Positions 1-8,504 of a stretch of DNA of 56,714 nucleotides are shown here, piece after piece. The stretch spans positions 1-56,714 of the forward strand of contig CACYHR010000029.1 of the NCBI GenBank assembly GCA_902774265.1, read 5' to 3'. Each line of letters begins with the position of its first letter. Within the stretch, counting starts at the first letter, position 1. The position numbers were made by a program, and so were the translations under genes. The notes under the pieces are model-generated. The model was given only the letters and a program-made list of their open reading frames with translations. It searched no databases and was not told the DNA's origin. Source of the DNA: an uncultured Eubacteriales bacterium (lineage in GTDB: Bacteria > Bacillota > Clostridia > Peptostreptococcales > Anaerovoracaceae).

Positions 1-340
1 GGACACACGGGGATAGCTCGTTGATACTGGCAGGGTCACCTGCCTTGAGCGAGAAGCCCCCACTTCTAAGCGAAAGCAAAAGTGGTGGGAGTATGTCACG
101 CTCCTGATACCTGACCCTGTACTGGGCGTCAGACCATTTGCCGGACAGTATATAGCGTATGCATCTCTGGTTGTACAGATCCAGTTCATGCAAAGAATCT
201 GTCTTTGTGATAACAGGAAAGGCCCAGCGGTTCCAGCACAGTTCGGATGAATTCTTCCTTCCGAAAAAGGTCTGACGGTTAAGGCGTATCAGCAGCAGGG
301 GGTTCTTCAAAGCATTAGCTAAAAGTTCTCCTTTGCTTTT
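1..340 (-). pseudogene. Reverse-transcriptase-like C-terminal fragment (partial)
   Basis: A frame on the minus strand stays open from about 340 to the window edge without a good start codon. It contains peptides such as LLLIRLNRQTFFGRKNSSEL and LYNQRCIRYILSGKWSDAQY. From memory these resemble the extreme C-terminus of group II-intron-like reverse transcriptases, which often end with an IRYxLTGKW-like segment; I could not search this. The resemblance stops where the IS605-type hairpin begins (near 92), so the frame beyond it is probably read-through of non-coding DNA. A run AAAGGAG lies upstream, but the nearest ATG opens a two-codon frame. Best read as a decayed fragment. The gene continues, if at all, outside the window. 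Confidence 0.3.
51..92 (-). mobile_element. IS200/IS605-type right-end hairpin
   Basis: Read on the minus strand, ACTCCCACCACTT is followed by a short loop and AAGTGGGGGCTTCTCGCTCA. The paired arms are at 58-65 and 79-88, with a bulge. A CCC...GGGGGCTTCTCGCTCA end is the form I know from right ends of TnpB-bearing IS605 elements, where it also forms the 3' end of the guide RNA. No tnpB lies next to it on either side in this window, so it is an orphan end. Confidence 0.4.
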
Positions 341-354
341 TTTATTACCTTATC

Positions 355-1602
355 TTATTTCACCGCACGGATACCTTCCGTGATGCGGCTGATATGCTTT
401 TCGTAGCGGCGGAGAGATACTTCCCAGCTGATCAGTGCCTGTTTCCCGAAATCTGTTATGGTGAAAGTCTTGCGGGCCTTCGGTCCGTGTCCTTCCGACT
501 CGGAGGTAAGGTAACCTTCCTTTTCCATCTTGCGCAGATTGCGGTAAAATCCGGCCGGGTCAAGATTATCCTCGATATATCCGTCATCTTTAAGCCGCTG
601 CAGCAGCAGGAAACCGTGGCAGGGTTCCTTTGACAGCTCAATCAGTATGCATGGCTGTATCAGTTTATCCAGATAGAGGCCTTTGCATGAGAAATTGGCG
701 TCGCTCGTGTGCATATCAAGAGAAAGCCAGCTTGAATAGAAAAGCTCCTGTATCTCTATACGGCTCCGGGCTGTAGGAATATTTATTATATTATTTGCCG
801 CATCAGCCGGACACGGATGCAGGAAACCGCTCTCCCCTATCTCTTTTTCATTTATGAAGCATGGTGTCATGTGGTCTGTAAATTTCTCAGGATGATTGAT
901 ATACGCTGCGGCGACTGCATCCCAGCAGTATGAGCTGTCAGCACCGTAAACTACTTCTTTGGTCTTGAACCTGTAGCCGCATTTCTGCGCTATATACATT
1001 CCGGCAGGGTTATCGGCCGTGCACAGCTTGTCGAGAAATTCATCCTTAGGAAGCGCGGAGATAGGCAGACAGTTGTTGCCTGTAATTACAGAAATATTTC
1101 GCCCTTTGCTGAGCACGGTCGCGGAAGCCTTAGCATTTACCGAGAAATTCAGTTCATCCAGCGGCTGTCCGTCGTGTATGAGAAGAGGCTCGGTGATACC
1201 GCCCATCAGAACGATCTGGCCGATCTTTTCGAATATATCATTATCTATGAGGTATGCGCCGTATAGATTTCCGAGAGAACCAATTCCGAGATAGACCAGC
1301 TCCCCTTTGTATTTCTCAGCCATTTCGGCAATGAATCGTGAACTTTCACAGTCTGTGTCCTCTCCCTGTTCGAATCCGTGCAGTACCGGGATATGCTCAT
1401 AGCCTGTCTCGGTGAGAAGTGCGGAATTGCTCTGATAGGATTCTGCAGCGGTGCCGTTTCCATAGTTGCAGGTTAGACCGAGCAATTCGATATCATCGGA
1501 ACTTCCCAGCAGATAAAGGATCGCGAGGGCATCATCCATCGGCCTTCCCGGAAAATTGGCAGTATTATCACAGTCGCAAATAACGTGTTTTATCTTCTTC
1601 AT
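355..1602 (-). CDS. Nucleoside hydrolase fused to a PadR-like C-terminal domain
   Basis: A 415-residue protein. The N-terminal ~300 residues follow the inosine-uridine nucleoside hydrolase fold: a modified calcium-binding start (CDCDNTANFPGRPMDDALA, where the family usually has DxDxGxDDA), then VYLGIGSLGNL, IVLMGGI, an LNFSVNAKASATVL segment (usually EFN...DP.AA), and a late CWDAVAAAY that matches the second metal-binding Asp. The last ~110 residues (CHGFLLLQRLKDDGYIEDN...FYRNLRKMEKEGYL) look like a PadR winged helix. PadR proteins are normally stand-alone repressors. I chose the ATG at 1602 because TGAGGATT precedes it and MKKIKHVIC begins the fold; a longer frame to 1647 would enter a repeat. 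Substrate is unknown, and the changed metal motif makes activity uncertain. Confidence 0.75.
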   Translation of the reverse strand: MKKIKHVICDCDNTANFPGRPMDDALAILYLLGSSDDIELLGLTCNYGNGTAAESYQSNSALLTETGYEHIPVLHGFEQGEDTDCESSRFIAEMAEKYKGELVYLGIGSLGNLYGAYLIDNDIFEKIGQIVLMGGITEPLLIHDGQPLDELNFSVNAKASATVLSKGRNISVITGNNCLPISALPKDEFLDKLCTADNPAGMYIAQKCGYRFKTKEVVYGADSSYCWDAVAAAYINHPEKFTDHMTPCFINEKEIGESGFLHPCPADAANNIINIPTARSRIEIQELFYSSWLSLDMHTSDANFSCKGLYLDKLIQPCILIELSKEPCHGFLLLQRLKDDGYIEDNLDPAGFYRNLRKMEKEGYLTSESEGHGPKARKTFTITDFGKQALISWEVSLRRYEKHISRITEGIRAVK

Positions 1603-1621
1603 AACATAATCCTCAGTCTGT

Positions 1622-1654
1622 TTCATCCAGAAGCAAAGTTCCAACAAGCTCGCT
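1622..1654 (+). repeat. Short relic of the structured repeat found at 20092 and 29035
   Basis: The segment with AGCAAAG.TCCAACAAGCTCGCTT matches the first ~33 bases of the larger repeat copies with a few mismatches. It lies just upstream of the nucleoside hydrolase start. The rest of the element is missing here. Confidence 0.45.
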
Positions 1655-1900
1655 TTAGCATTCGATCTGTCAGATGTTCAGCAGCTATAAATCGCTTTTG
1701 CAGTTGCTTATTCTTTAAGCGGCCGGATGATAAGTGATTTTTAACAGTTGCATTATCAGCCAGGAACTGAAACAGCAATCTCAGGCTTACTGAGCAGTCC
1801 TTAAGAAGGAACAATTCCGCACAGAAACTGCTATTTCTGTTGGAGATGAGTAAATTGTACCAAGATGACAGTTCCCGGTCAAACCCGGCAGCGCAAGCGG

Positions 1901-2208
1901 TGTAAAAACAGCGCCGGTCAGTAATTATTTACACCCGAAGGCCATCAAATGAGCTAATTCGGCCTCATGAAGTGGTAATCGGGTGTATTATTCTGCGTTT
2001 CTGCCGAACTCATACACCACTTTTCTTAAAAATGGGTGTATAGCCAGCACAAATCAGTTATTTTTTACACCCGATGGATGTCAAACAGCAATATTTAGCC
2101 TCATAATGAGGCTGTCGGGTGTAATATTCTGCGTTTCTGCCGAATTCATACACCGCTTTTAGCAAATCGGGTGTAAAACCAGCGCCGGTCAGTAATTATT
2201 TACACCCC
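1901..2208. repeat. Tandem array of 135-bp units, each with a long inverted repeat
   Basis: Two full units (1901-2036 and 2037-2171) and a partial third (2172 to about 2208). Each full unit has TACACCCGA (1930-1938; 2066-2074) facing TCGGGTGTA (1979-1987; 2115-2123), and TTCTGCGTTTCTGCCGAA further on. The inner sequences differ between units but still pair: AGGCC/GGCCT in unit 1, AGCCTCA/TGAGGCT in unit 2. No open frame of note crosses it. This fills most of the 940-base gap between the nucleoside hydrolase and the ABC importer. Confidence 0.75.
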
Positions 2209-2541
2209 AGGAGCATCTCGCAGAAACACCGCGGCGTGTTGTATAGAAAAATTGAATTAGACCGGATCCAATTATAGTTTTGCTCACTTGGACACAGATA
2301 TATATTTGACTTAGTCTAATAATCAGAATCAGAATAAAAATCGGAATCGAAAGCATTCGGATAATTCTGTCTGCCCGAGTGCTGATCTCAGATTTGAAAT
2401 TGCTGAATGAGAATAAAATCTAAACAGCGTGTGGATTTGTCACGGAGCTATGAGCCGTGGCATATGACTGATTCGAATTACGTTTAATGCAAAGAGAAGA
2501 TTCTATAGAATCAAGTGGAGAATTAGAACAGGATGGAGAGA

Positions 2542-3789
2542 ATGAAGAAAATGAAAAAACTGGTAGCTGTTCTGATGGCTGCATTGATGGTGTTCGCGCT
2601 TGCGGCATGCGGCAGTCAGGAAAAAGCGGAGGAAAGTACAGAGCCTGCAAGTCTTGCGGATATGAGCTGGGACGAGATCGTTGAACAGGCTAAAGGCACC
2701 AAGGTAGCATTTTACGGCTGGGGCGGAGATGAGAACCGCAATAACTGGCTGAACGGTACTGTAGCTGATTACATGAAGGAAAACTACGATATCGATTTCG
2801 AGTATGTCGGAATGGATATCAATGATATCCTGTCAAAGCTGACCAGTGAGAAGGAAGCAGGCGAGGAGAGCGGATCCATCGACATGATCTGGATCAACGG
2901 AGAGAATTTCTACACAGCAAAAGAGAACGGACTGCTGTACGGACCATTTACCGATCAGCTGCCTAACACAGAGAAATACATTGACACAGAGGATCCTGAG
3001 ACCCTCAATGATTTCTGCAAACCTATCGAAGGCTTTGAGTCGCCTTACGCAAAAGCGCAGATGGTTATGTACAACGACAGCGCAGTCACTCCTGAGACCC
3101 CGAAGAATGCTGACGAGCTGATGGAATATGCAAAGGCTAATAAGGGCAAGGTTACTTACCCGGCTCTTCCTGATTTCACCGGCAGCGCATTCGTCCGCAA
3201 CCTGATCTATGAGAAATGCGGATGGGAGCAGTTCCAGGATATGGAAGCAGACAAGGAAACAGTTAAAAAGGCAATCGAACCTGCTCTCGAATATCTGAGA
3301 GAACTCAACCCGTATCTCTGGAATGAGGGCAAGACATTCCCTGCTGATTCAACAGCACTCGATAAGATGTTCCAGGACGGCGAGGTCGTTATGAACATGA
3401 GCTATGGTCCGTTCACGGTTGCATCGGGGATTGCGGACGGCACACTGCCGGAAACATGTCAGACATTCGTATTTGACAACGGAACCATCGGCAACACAAA
3501 CTACATGGCTATCGCATTTGACGCGCCTAACAAGGCCGGAGCGCTGGTTGCAATCAACGCGATCATTTCCGCAGATCTGCAGCTGACACAGTATTCAGAG
3601 CTGAGAGATCTTCCTGTAGTTGATCAGGACAAGCTGTCAGATGAGGAAAAAGAAGCATTCGATTCAGTAGATCTCGGAAAGGGCGTACTGACTCAGGCCG
3701 ATCTGCTTGAGCACAGACTGCCTGAAATGCCTGCAGATCTCGTGCCTGTTATCGAGGAGATCTGGGAAGAGGAAGTAGTAGGCAAATAA
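2542..3789 (+). CDS. ABC transporter substrate-binding lipoprotein, YnjB-like
   Basis: About 415 residues. A charged start and hydrophobic stretch lead to a lipobox (FALAAC), so it is a lipoprotein anchored outside the membrane. The mature part is a periplasmic-binding fold of the extracellular solute-binding type; phrases such as FYGWGGDENRNNWLNG and IDMIWINGENF are typical of the YnjB group of E. coli ynjBCD, whose substrate is not settled. Three in-frame ATGs (2533, 2542, 2551) crowd the start; 2542 has AGGA at a normal distance. It heads an operon with two permeases and an ATPase. A strong hairpin lies just after it, which fits the need for more binding protein than permease. Confidence 0.85.
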   Translation: MKKMKKLVAVLMAALMVFALAACGSQEKAEESTEPASLADMSWDEIVEQAKGTKVAFYGWGGDENRNNWLNGTVADYMKENYDIDFEYVGMDINDILSKLTSEKEAGEESGSIDMIWINGENFYTAKENGLLYGPFTDQLPNTEKYIDTEDPETLNDFCKPIEGFESPYAKAQMVMYNDSAVTPETPKNADELMEYAKANKGKVTYPALPDFTGSAFVRNLIYEKCGWEQFQDMEADKETVKKAIEPALEYLRELNPYLWNEGKTFPADSTALDKMFQDGEVVMNMSYGPFTVASGIADGTLPETCQTFVFDNGTIGNTNYMAIAFDAPNKAGALVAINAIISADLQLTQYSELRDLPVVDQDKLSDEEKEAFDSVDLGKGVLTQADLLEHRLPEMPADLVPVIEEIWEEEVVGK

Positions 3790-3828
3790 CATCATAGAAA
3801 GCATATATAACCCTATAACTATCAACAC

Positions 3829-3861
3829 GGAAACGCGCAGCCCTTGTGCTGCGCTGTTTCC
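3829..3861 (+). promoter_or_regulatory. Intercistronic hairpin
   Basis: GGAAACGCGCAGC pairs with GCTGCGC-T-GTTTCC across a six-base loop, with one bulged T. No U-run follows, so it is not a standard terminator. Its place between the binding-protein gene and the first permease suggests an mRNA-stabilising hairpin, which would raise the binding protein over the membrane parts. Confidence 0.65.
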
Positions 3862-3881
3862 ATAATATACAATGTACAGAT

Positions 3882-4760
3882 ATGAAAAGAGAACACATTG
3901 TGCCGCTGCTCCTGATAACACCGTTTGCTCTGATAACGGTGCTGGTGCTGGCGGCAATAATCAATATTATGGTCCAGAGCCTGGGATATATGCCGGTGTT
4001 CGGACTGTATGATATCAGTCTGAAATATTATCTGGAGGAACTCAGCCGTCCTGAAGTCCTGCAGTCTCTTGGCGTGTCTGTCAGGGTAGCTCTTTTCTCG
4101 GCTGTGCTGGCCGCTGTTATCGGGACGATTATCTGTGCGGCTCTTGTCCGTACAGGCAGGACACGCGGTGTGATGCTTTATACTGTGAGGCTGCCTATTC
4201 TTGTACCTCACACTGTAGTGGCTGTATTCACAGTCGCTCTGCTTGCACAGACCGGGCTGTTTGCCAGGATCGCATTTGCACTGGGAATGATAGGCGATTA
4301 TACTGAATTTCCCATGCTGCTCTTCGGAAAAGACTACTGGGGAGTCATACTCGCATATGTATGGAAGGAAGCGCCTTTCATTGCGTATTTTTCACTGGCG
4401 CTGATGGCAAATGTGAGCGCGACTCTGGGCGAGGCTGCGGAAAATCTCGGCGCATCACCGATGCGAAGCTTCTTTCACATAACTCTGCCGATGAGTCTGC
4501 CTGCTATAGCACGCGGATTTATCATCGTGTTTATTTTTGCGTTTGGCGGCTACGAGCTGCCGATGCTGCTTGGATCAACGGTGCCGAAAGCATTTCCGGT
4601 ATATACATATATCGAGTTTATTAAGCCGGATTTTAAGCTGAGACCGTATGCAATGGCAATGAATGGGATAACCCTAATTATGTCACTGGTCATGGCTCTG
4701 ATCTATGCTTTGCTGATGCAGAGGCTGATGAAGAAGATCGGAGGGGGATATGAAGGATAG
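3882..4760 (+). CDS. ABC transporter permease, YnjC-like N-terminal half
   Basis: About 292 residues with six predicted membrane helices. It has the inner-membrane component loop: EAAENLGASPMRSFFHITLPM, the EAA motif that docks the ATPase. The start MKREHIVPLLL at 3882 is preferred, because the earlier in-frame ATG at 3846 lies inside the intercistronic hairpin. The ribosome-binding site is weak. The gene overlaps the next permease by 11 bases, so the two are made together. With its partner it forms the membrane channel of the YnjBCD-like importer. The pairing of two separate permeases matches molybdate/thiamine/iron-type importers, but nothing in the sequence fixes the substrate. Confidence 0.85.
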   Translation: MKREHIVPLLLITPFALITVLVLAAIINIMVQSLGYMPVFGLYDISLKYYLEELSRPEVLQSLGVSVRVALFSAVLAAVIGTIICAALVRTGRTRGVMLYTVRLPILVPHTVVAVFTVALLAQTGLFARIAFALGMIGDYTEFPMLLFGKDYWGVILAYVWKEAPFIAYFSLALMANVSATLGEAAENLGASPMRSFFHITLPMSLPAIARGFIIVFIFAFGGYELPMLLGSTVPKAFPVYTYIEFIKPDFKLRPYAMAMNGITLIMSLVMALIYALLMQRLMKKIGGGYEG

Positions 4761-5685
4761 AGAATACATGCGGGATCCGGATTCTTCGACCTCCGGAACT
4801 CATATACATGAAAAAACTGAGGATCGGGCTGATGTTCGGAGCGTGAGCCGGAATGAAGAGCGAACCGAAAGCCGGACCGAGAAAGGGAGCGGGAGCCGGA
4901 ACCGCTGCATGCGCGCAGTGCTGGCGCTGACCGTCTTTTTTATTTTTCTGCCGGTCATCGTTACGATGCTCTGGACTGTGACCGGGCGCTGGCCGTGGCC
5001 TTCGCTGCTGCCGGAATCATATACGACACGTACCCTGCAGGAACTTTTCAGCGGGTCATCTTCGCTTCACGAGATACTGAGGGGAAGCGTGCTGATCGCT
5101 ACGATCGTTGCGCTGCTCGGAACAGTTATCGCGATGATGACTGCACGGGCGACGGAAATATACCGTATCAGGGGCCGGCAGATTATCAGCTGGTCGGCTA
5201 TGCTGCCGCTGATCGTACCCGGAACTGTATTTGCAATGGGGATACAGGTAATACTGATACGGATGGGACTTGGTGATACGGTGGCCGGAGTAATACTTGT
5301 CCACCTTGTAGCGGCTCTGCCTTATTGTGTGTTCATAATGACAGATATAACTGCAGCGGTAGGCAGCAACCTCGAGGAACAGGCGCAGATACTGGGAGCA
5401 GGCCCGGTCAGATCATTCTTCGATGTCAGCGTACCGCAGCTGCTGCCGGGAATTCTTTCATCTGCCAGCATGGCCTACATCATCTCCTACAGCCAGTATT
5501 TCACAACTCTGCTTGCGGGCGGAGGCAAGGTAAAAACGCTGGCGCTGGTGATGGTCCCGTACATACAGAGCGGAGACAGGGCGCTGTCATCGGTTTACGC
5601 CGTGACATTTGTCGGCTCGGCGCTGATAGTATTCTTCATATTTGAAGCCCTGATACATCGCATTATGAGGAGCGAAGAAAGCTGA
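4750..5685 (+). CDS. ABC transporter permease, second subunit
   Basis: A 311-residue permease that starts inside the end of the previous gene, with GGAGGGG just before the ATG. The first ~50 residues are an unusually charged, Ser/Arg/Glu-rich cytoplasmic tail (SRNEERTESRTEKGSGSRNR) not common in this family. Six membrane segments follow. The ATPase-docking loop reads LEEQAQILGAGPVRSFFDVSVPQ. It pairs with the upstream permease and the ATPase at 5750. The extended tail is of unknown role. Confidence 0.85.
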   Translation: MKDREYMRDPDSSTSGTHIHEKTEDRADVRSVSRNEERTESRTEKGSGSRNRCMRAVLALTVFFIFLPVIVTMLWTVTGRWPWPSLLPESYTTRTLQELFSGSSSLHEILRGSVLIATIVALLGTVIAMMTARATEIYRIRGRQIISWSAMLPLIVPGTVFAMGIQVILIRMGLGDTVAGVILVHLVAALPYCVFIMTDITAAVGSNLEEQAQILGAGPVRSFFDVSVPQLLPGILSSASMAYIISYSQYFTTLLAGGGKVKTLALVMVPYIQSGDRALSSVYAVTFVGSALIVFFIFEALIHRIMRSEES

Positions 5686-5749
5686 TCCGCTGCTTTGAAT
5701 TTGAGCGTACTTTGATAATATTCTGAGTAAACAGGTAAAGAAAACTGCA

Positions 5750-6682
5750 ATGGAAAAAACTGCAATAGAAAAAGCTGCAATAGAAAAAACTGAAAAAGCA
5801 GCAATAACACGATCTGTGAGCGGCGATTCTTATGCAAAACTGATCATAGACAGGCTTTCTGTAGAGCTGAACAGATCGGTCATTCTCGATGATCTTACGC
5901 TGCAGGTAAAGGAGCATGAGTTTCTAAGTCTGCTCGGCCCGAGCGGCTGCGGCAAATCCACGCTGCTCAAGTCCATAGGGGGAATAGTCCCTGTGAAAAG
6001 CGGAGCGATACGGCTGGATGGTGAACTTATAAACGATAAGCCGTCGTACAGAAGGGGAACTGTCATCGTATTCCAGGACATGAGGCTGTTTCCGAATATG
6101 AGTGTTGCCGAGAATGTGGCCTATCCCCTGCGGATCAAAGGAATAAAAAAGAGCGACAGACTCGGAAAAGCCGAAGAATACCTCGAACACGTTCAGCTCA
6201 GCGGCCTCGGAAACAGACGCATTTCTCAGCTGTCCGGAGGTCAGCAGCAGAGAGTTGCACTTGCAAGAGCGCTTGCTGCGGAGCCAAAACTGCTGCTGCT
6301 CGATGAGCCTTTCTCATCACTTGACGAAAACCTGCGCGGAGATATGCGGCAGCTGGTAAAGAAGCTTCACCGCGAATTCGGCATGACGACTGTAATGGTA
6401 ACGCATGACAGGCAGGAAGCCCTTTCGATGGCAGACCGTGTTGCGATAATGTTCAGCGGAAAGATCGTTCAGACAGGAACACCTGAGATGATCCTTTCGT
6501 CACCTGCAGATGAGCGCGTTTCCGGGTATTTCGGCGGAAACAGATATGTACACGGGATCGTTAAGGGCGGAGTCTTCACGGCACTGGACGGAAGCGGTCA
6601 GAGCTGGTGCGTCAGTCTGGAGGACGGAGAGTATGATCTCATGATACGCGCCGAGGTATTATCATCCGGAACTGATTCATGA
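5750..6682 (+). CDS. ABC transporter ATP-binding subunit, YnjD/PotA-like
   Basis: 310 residues. Walker A is GPSGCGKST, the signature is LSGGQQQRVALARAL, Walker B is LLLLDEPFSSLD, and the switch His is in VMVTHDRQEAL. A short C-terminal extension of about 70 residues follows the ATPase, as in importers with a small regulatory end. The N-terminus is odd: MEKTAIEKAAIEKTEKAA is encoded by near-perfect 15-base tandem repeats (AAAAACTGCAATAGA type), and the true start could be later. It energises the importer formed by the three genes before it; spacing to the permease is 64 bases. Confidence 0.88.
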   Translation: MEKTAIEKAAIEKTEKAAITRSVSGDSYAKLIIDRLSVELNRSVILDDLTLQVKEHEFLSLLGPSGCGKSTLLKSIGGIVPVKSGAIRLDGELINDKPSYRRGTVIVFQDMRLFPNMSVAENVAYPLRIKGIKKSDRLGKAEEYLEHVQLSGLGNRRISQLSGGQQQRVALARALAAEPKLLLLDEPFSSLDENLRGDMRQLVKKLHREFGMTTVMVTHDRQEALSMADRVAIMFSGKIVQTGTPEMILSSPADERVSGYFGGNRYVHGIVKGGVFTALDGSGQSWCVSLEDGEYDLMIRAEVLSSGTDS

Positions 6683-6776
6683 GCAGAGCGGCAGAGTAGC
6701 AGTGCACTGAACGCAGCTCATGATGATAAGCAGAGTATTTCGCTTATGTATGACTCCGGCTGCATAGTGAATTGTA
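6683..6776 (-). repeat. Dispersed AATTGTA-ended repeat, copy 1 (short)
   Basis: Contains GCAGTGCACTGAACGCAGCTC...AAGCAGAGTATTTCGCTT and ends in GTGAATTGTA. The same words occur at 34162-34240 in the same orientation, and reversed at 15670-15974 and 43033-43120. It separates the importer operon from the next lipoprotein. Confidence 0.65.
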
Positions 6777-6853
6777 CCTAAAAATCAAAAAATTTAAAAA
6801 ATTGTATACCCCATTGTGTTCAAAATTTCGCTTAAATGTATTATTATTGGCAC

Positions 6854-8494
6854 ATGAAAATCAACATCCCACGCAAAAGAATTCTGTGTCTCATGCTGGT
6901 ATTTGCAATGATGCCTTTCTCTTTTTATGCCTGCTCATCGCAGGGCGGCAAGTCATCGGATTCAGATATCGATACATCCGGATTCATAGTTTCTATCTGG
7001 GATGAACCTGACAATACTGATTTTCAGTGTACTACTCTGTATTACAATACTGCGTACTGCGCCTTCGACCGTCTGGTTAAGATGGAAAGAAGAAATGATA
7101 TTTCGGAAATAAAGCCTTCGCTTGCTGAGTCATGGGATGTCTCAGATGACGGACGCAGCTACAGCTTTCATCTGCGCGAAGGAGTGAAATTCAGTAACGG
7201 ATCCCCTCTCACATCATCAGATGTCCAATATACTCTGACGAGACTTCTGACTCATCCGGATTCCACCAACCGGGATCTGGTTGAAAACATAATCGGAGCC
7301 GAAGCTCTGGAAGAAGGCCGCACGGATACCCTTGAAGGTTTCACCATAATAGACGATCTGAATTTTATAATTAAGCTCGAGGAGCCTTTCGAGGCTTTTC
7401 TCGCCTGTCTTACCATGCCGGGAGCATCCATAATGGATGCGGAGACAACGGAAGCAGCCGGTGACAGATTCGGGCTTGATGTGGATTCAATGATAGGAAC
7501 AGGTTCTTTTATACTCCGCAAATGGGAAAAGGGAAAGGGCATGCTGTTTGAGGCTAATCCTGACTGCTGGGCAGGTCCGCCTGAGTGTAAAGGTCTGGAT
7601 GTCCGTTTCATGCAGGATTCGGAAGAAATCAGAAGAATGTTCGACACCGGCAAACTCGACATAATGGATCTGGATGATCTGGACAGCACCGCGGAGTACT
7701 ATATTCACGGTGATATTTATAACGAAAGACTGTATGAGGCCCAGCAGGTCGGCATCAATTATATAGCTCTCAATGAATCTATAAAGCCGCTCGATGATGT
7801 AAGAGTCAGAAAAGCTCTTCAGCTCGTTCTTGACAGAGAACTCATTCTGGATTCGGTATACTGCGGCAGGGGACAGATCGAGAACGGTATTTTTCCGCAC
7901 GGCCTGTACGGATATAACGAAAAACTGGCAGCGATTCCGTATGATACAGAGGCGGCGGCATCACTTCTGCGCGAAGCAGGATATCCGAACGGCTTCGGTC
8001 TGACTTTTACTGTCCGCTCGACATCTTCACAGAGTGAGGTAGCAATGGTGAAAATGATCGCCGACATGTGGAAAGATATAGGAGTCAGAACAGATATTGA
8101 AGTAATTGATGAAAGCGAGTTCATGAGCCTCAGGAAGCAGGGAAAGATAGCCTGTTATCAGGCGACATGGATAGCGGATTATAATGATCCGGACAATTTT
8201 ATTTATACATTCTTCGGAAACAAGGCGAATACTGTTTCCCGCAGTCTCTGCTATCCGGATGAGGATGTCATGAAGAGAGTCCGTAAGGCCAGAACTATAC
8301 TGAACTCCGAAGACAGAATAAAAGAATACAGGAAGCTCGAAAAGCTGATAGTGCAGGATGACTGCGCATGGGTACCTCTCTTTTCACAGACCAGATACTA
8401 TGTAACATCCGAGCGCCTTAATGGGTTCCGTGTTGCATGGACCGGAAGATATTTCTCAAATTACCGCGAAATGTCGGTAACAGATGCAAAGTAA
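6854..8494 (+). CDS. Peptide-type solute-binding lipoprotein (SBP_bac_5 family)
   Basis: About 546 residues. MKINIPRKR, a hydrophobic run and the lipobox SFYAC mark a lipoprotein. The rest follows the DppA/OppA family: LAESWDVSDDGRSYSFHLREGVKFSNGSP near the N-terminus (domain I), GTGSFILRKWEKGKG, and IKPLDDVRVRKALQLVLDRE. No permease or ATPase gene is linked. Instead its stop codon overlaps the ribosome-binding site of a GGDEF-EAL gene, so the two are translationally coupled. The start at 6854 is chosen because it puts a normal signal peptide first. A role as the ligand-catching part of a sensor is an inference from this pairing. Confidence 0.82.
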   Translation: MKINIPRKRILCLMLVFAMMPFSFYACSSQGGKSSDSDIDTSGFIVSIWDEPDNTDFQCTTLYYNTAYCAFDRLVKMERRNDISEIKPSLAESWDVSDDGRSYSFHLREGVKFSNGSPLTSSDVQYTLTRLLTHPDSTNRDLVENIIGAEALEEGRTDTLEGFTIIDDLNFIIKLEEPFEAFLACLTMPGASIMDAETTEAAGDRFGLDVDSMIGTGSFILRKWEKGKGMLFEANPDCWAGPPECKGLDVRFMQDSEEIRRMFDTGKLDIMDLDDLDSTAEYYIHGDIYNERLYEAQQVGINYIALNESIKPLDDVRVRKALQLVLDRELILDSVYCGRGQIENGIFPHGLYGYNEKLAAIPYDTEAAASLLREAGYPNGFGLTFTVRSTSSQSEVAMVKMIADMWKDIGVRTDIEVIDESEFMSLRKQGKIACYQATWIADYNDPDNFIYTFFGNKANTVSRSLCYPDEDVMKRVRKARTILNSEDRIKEYRKLEKLIVQDDCAWVPLFSQTRYYVTSERLNGFRVAWTGRYFSNYREMSVTDAK

Positions 8495-8504
8495 GGATCA
8501 GAAC

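Noticed and set aside
6814-6844. Promoter for the peptide-binding lipoprotein (TTGTGT...TATTAT)
   Set aside because: Spacer of 19 bases and weak -35; not good enough to list.
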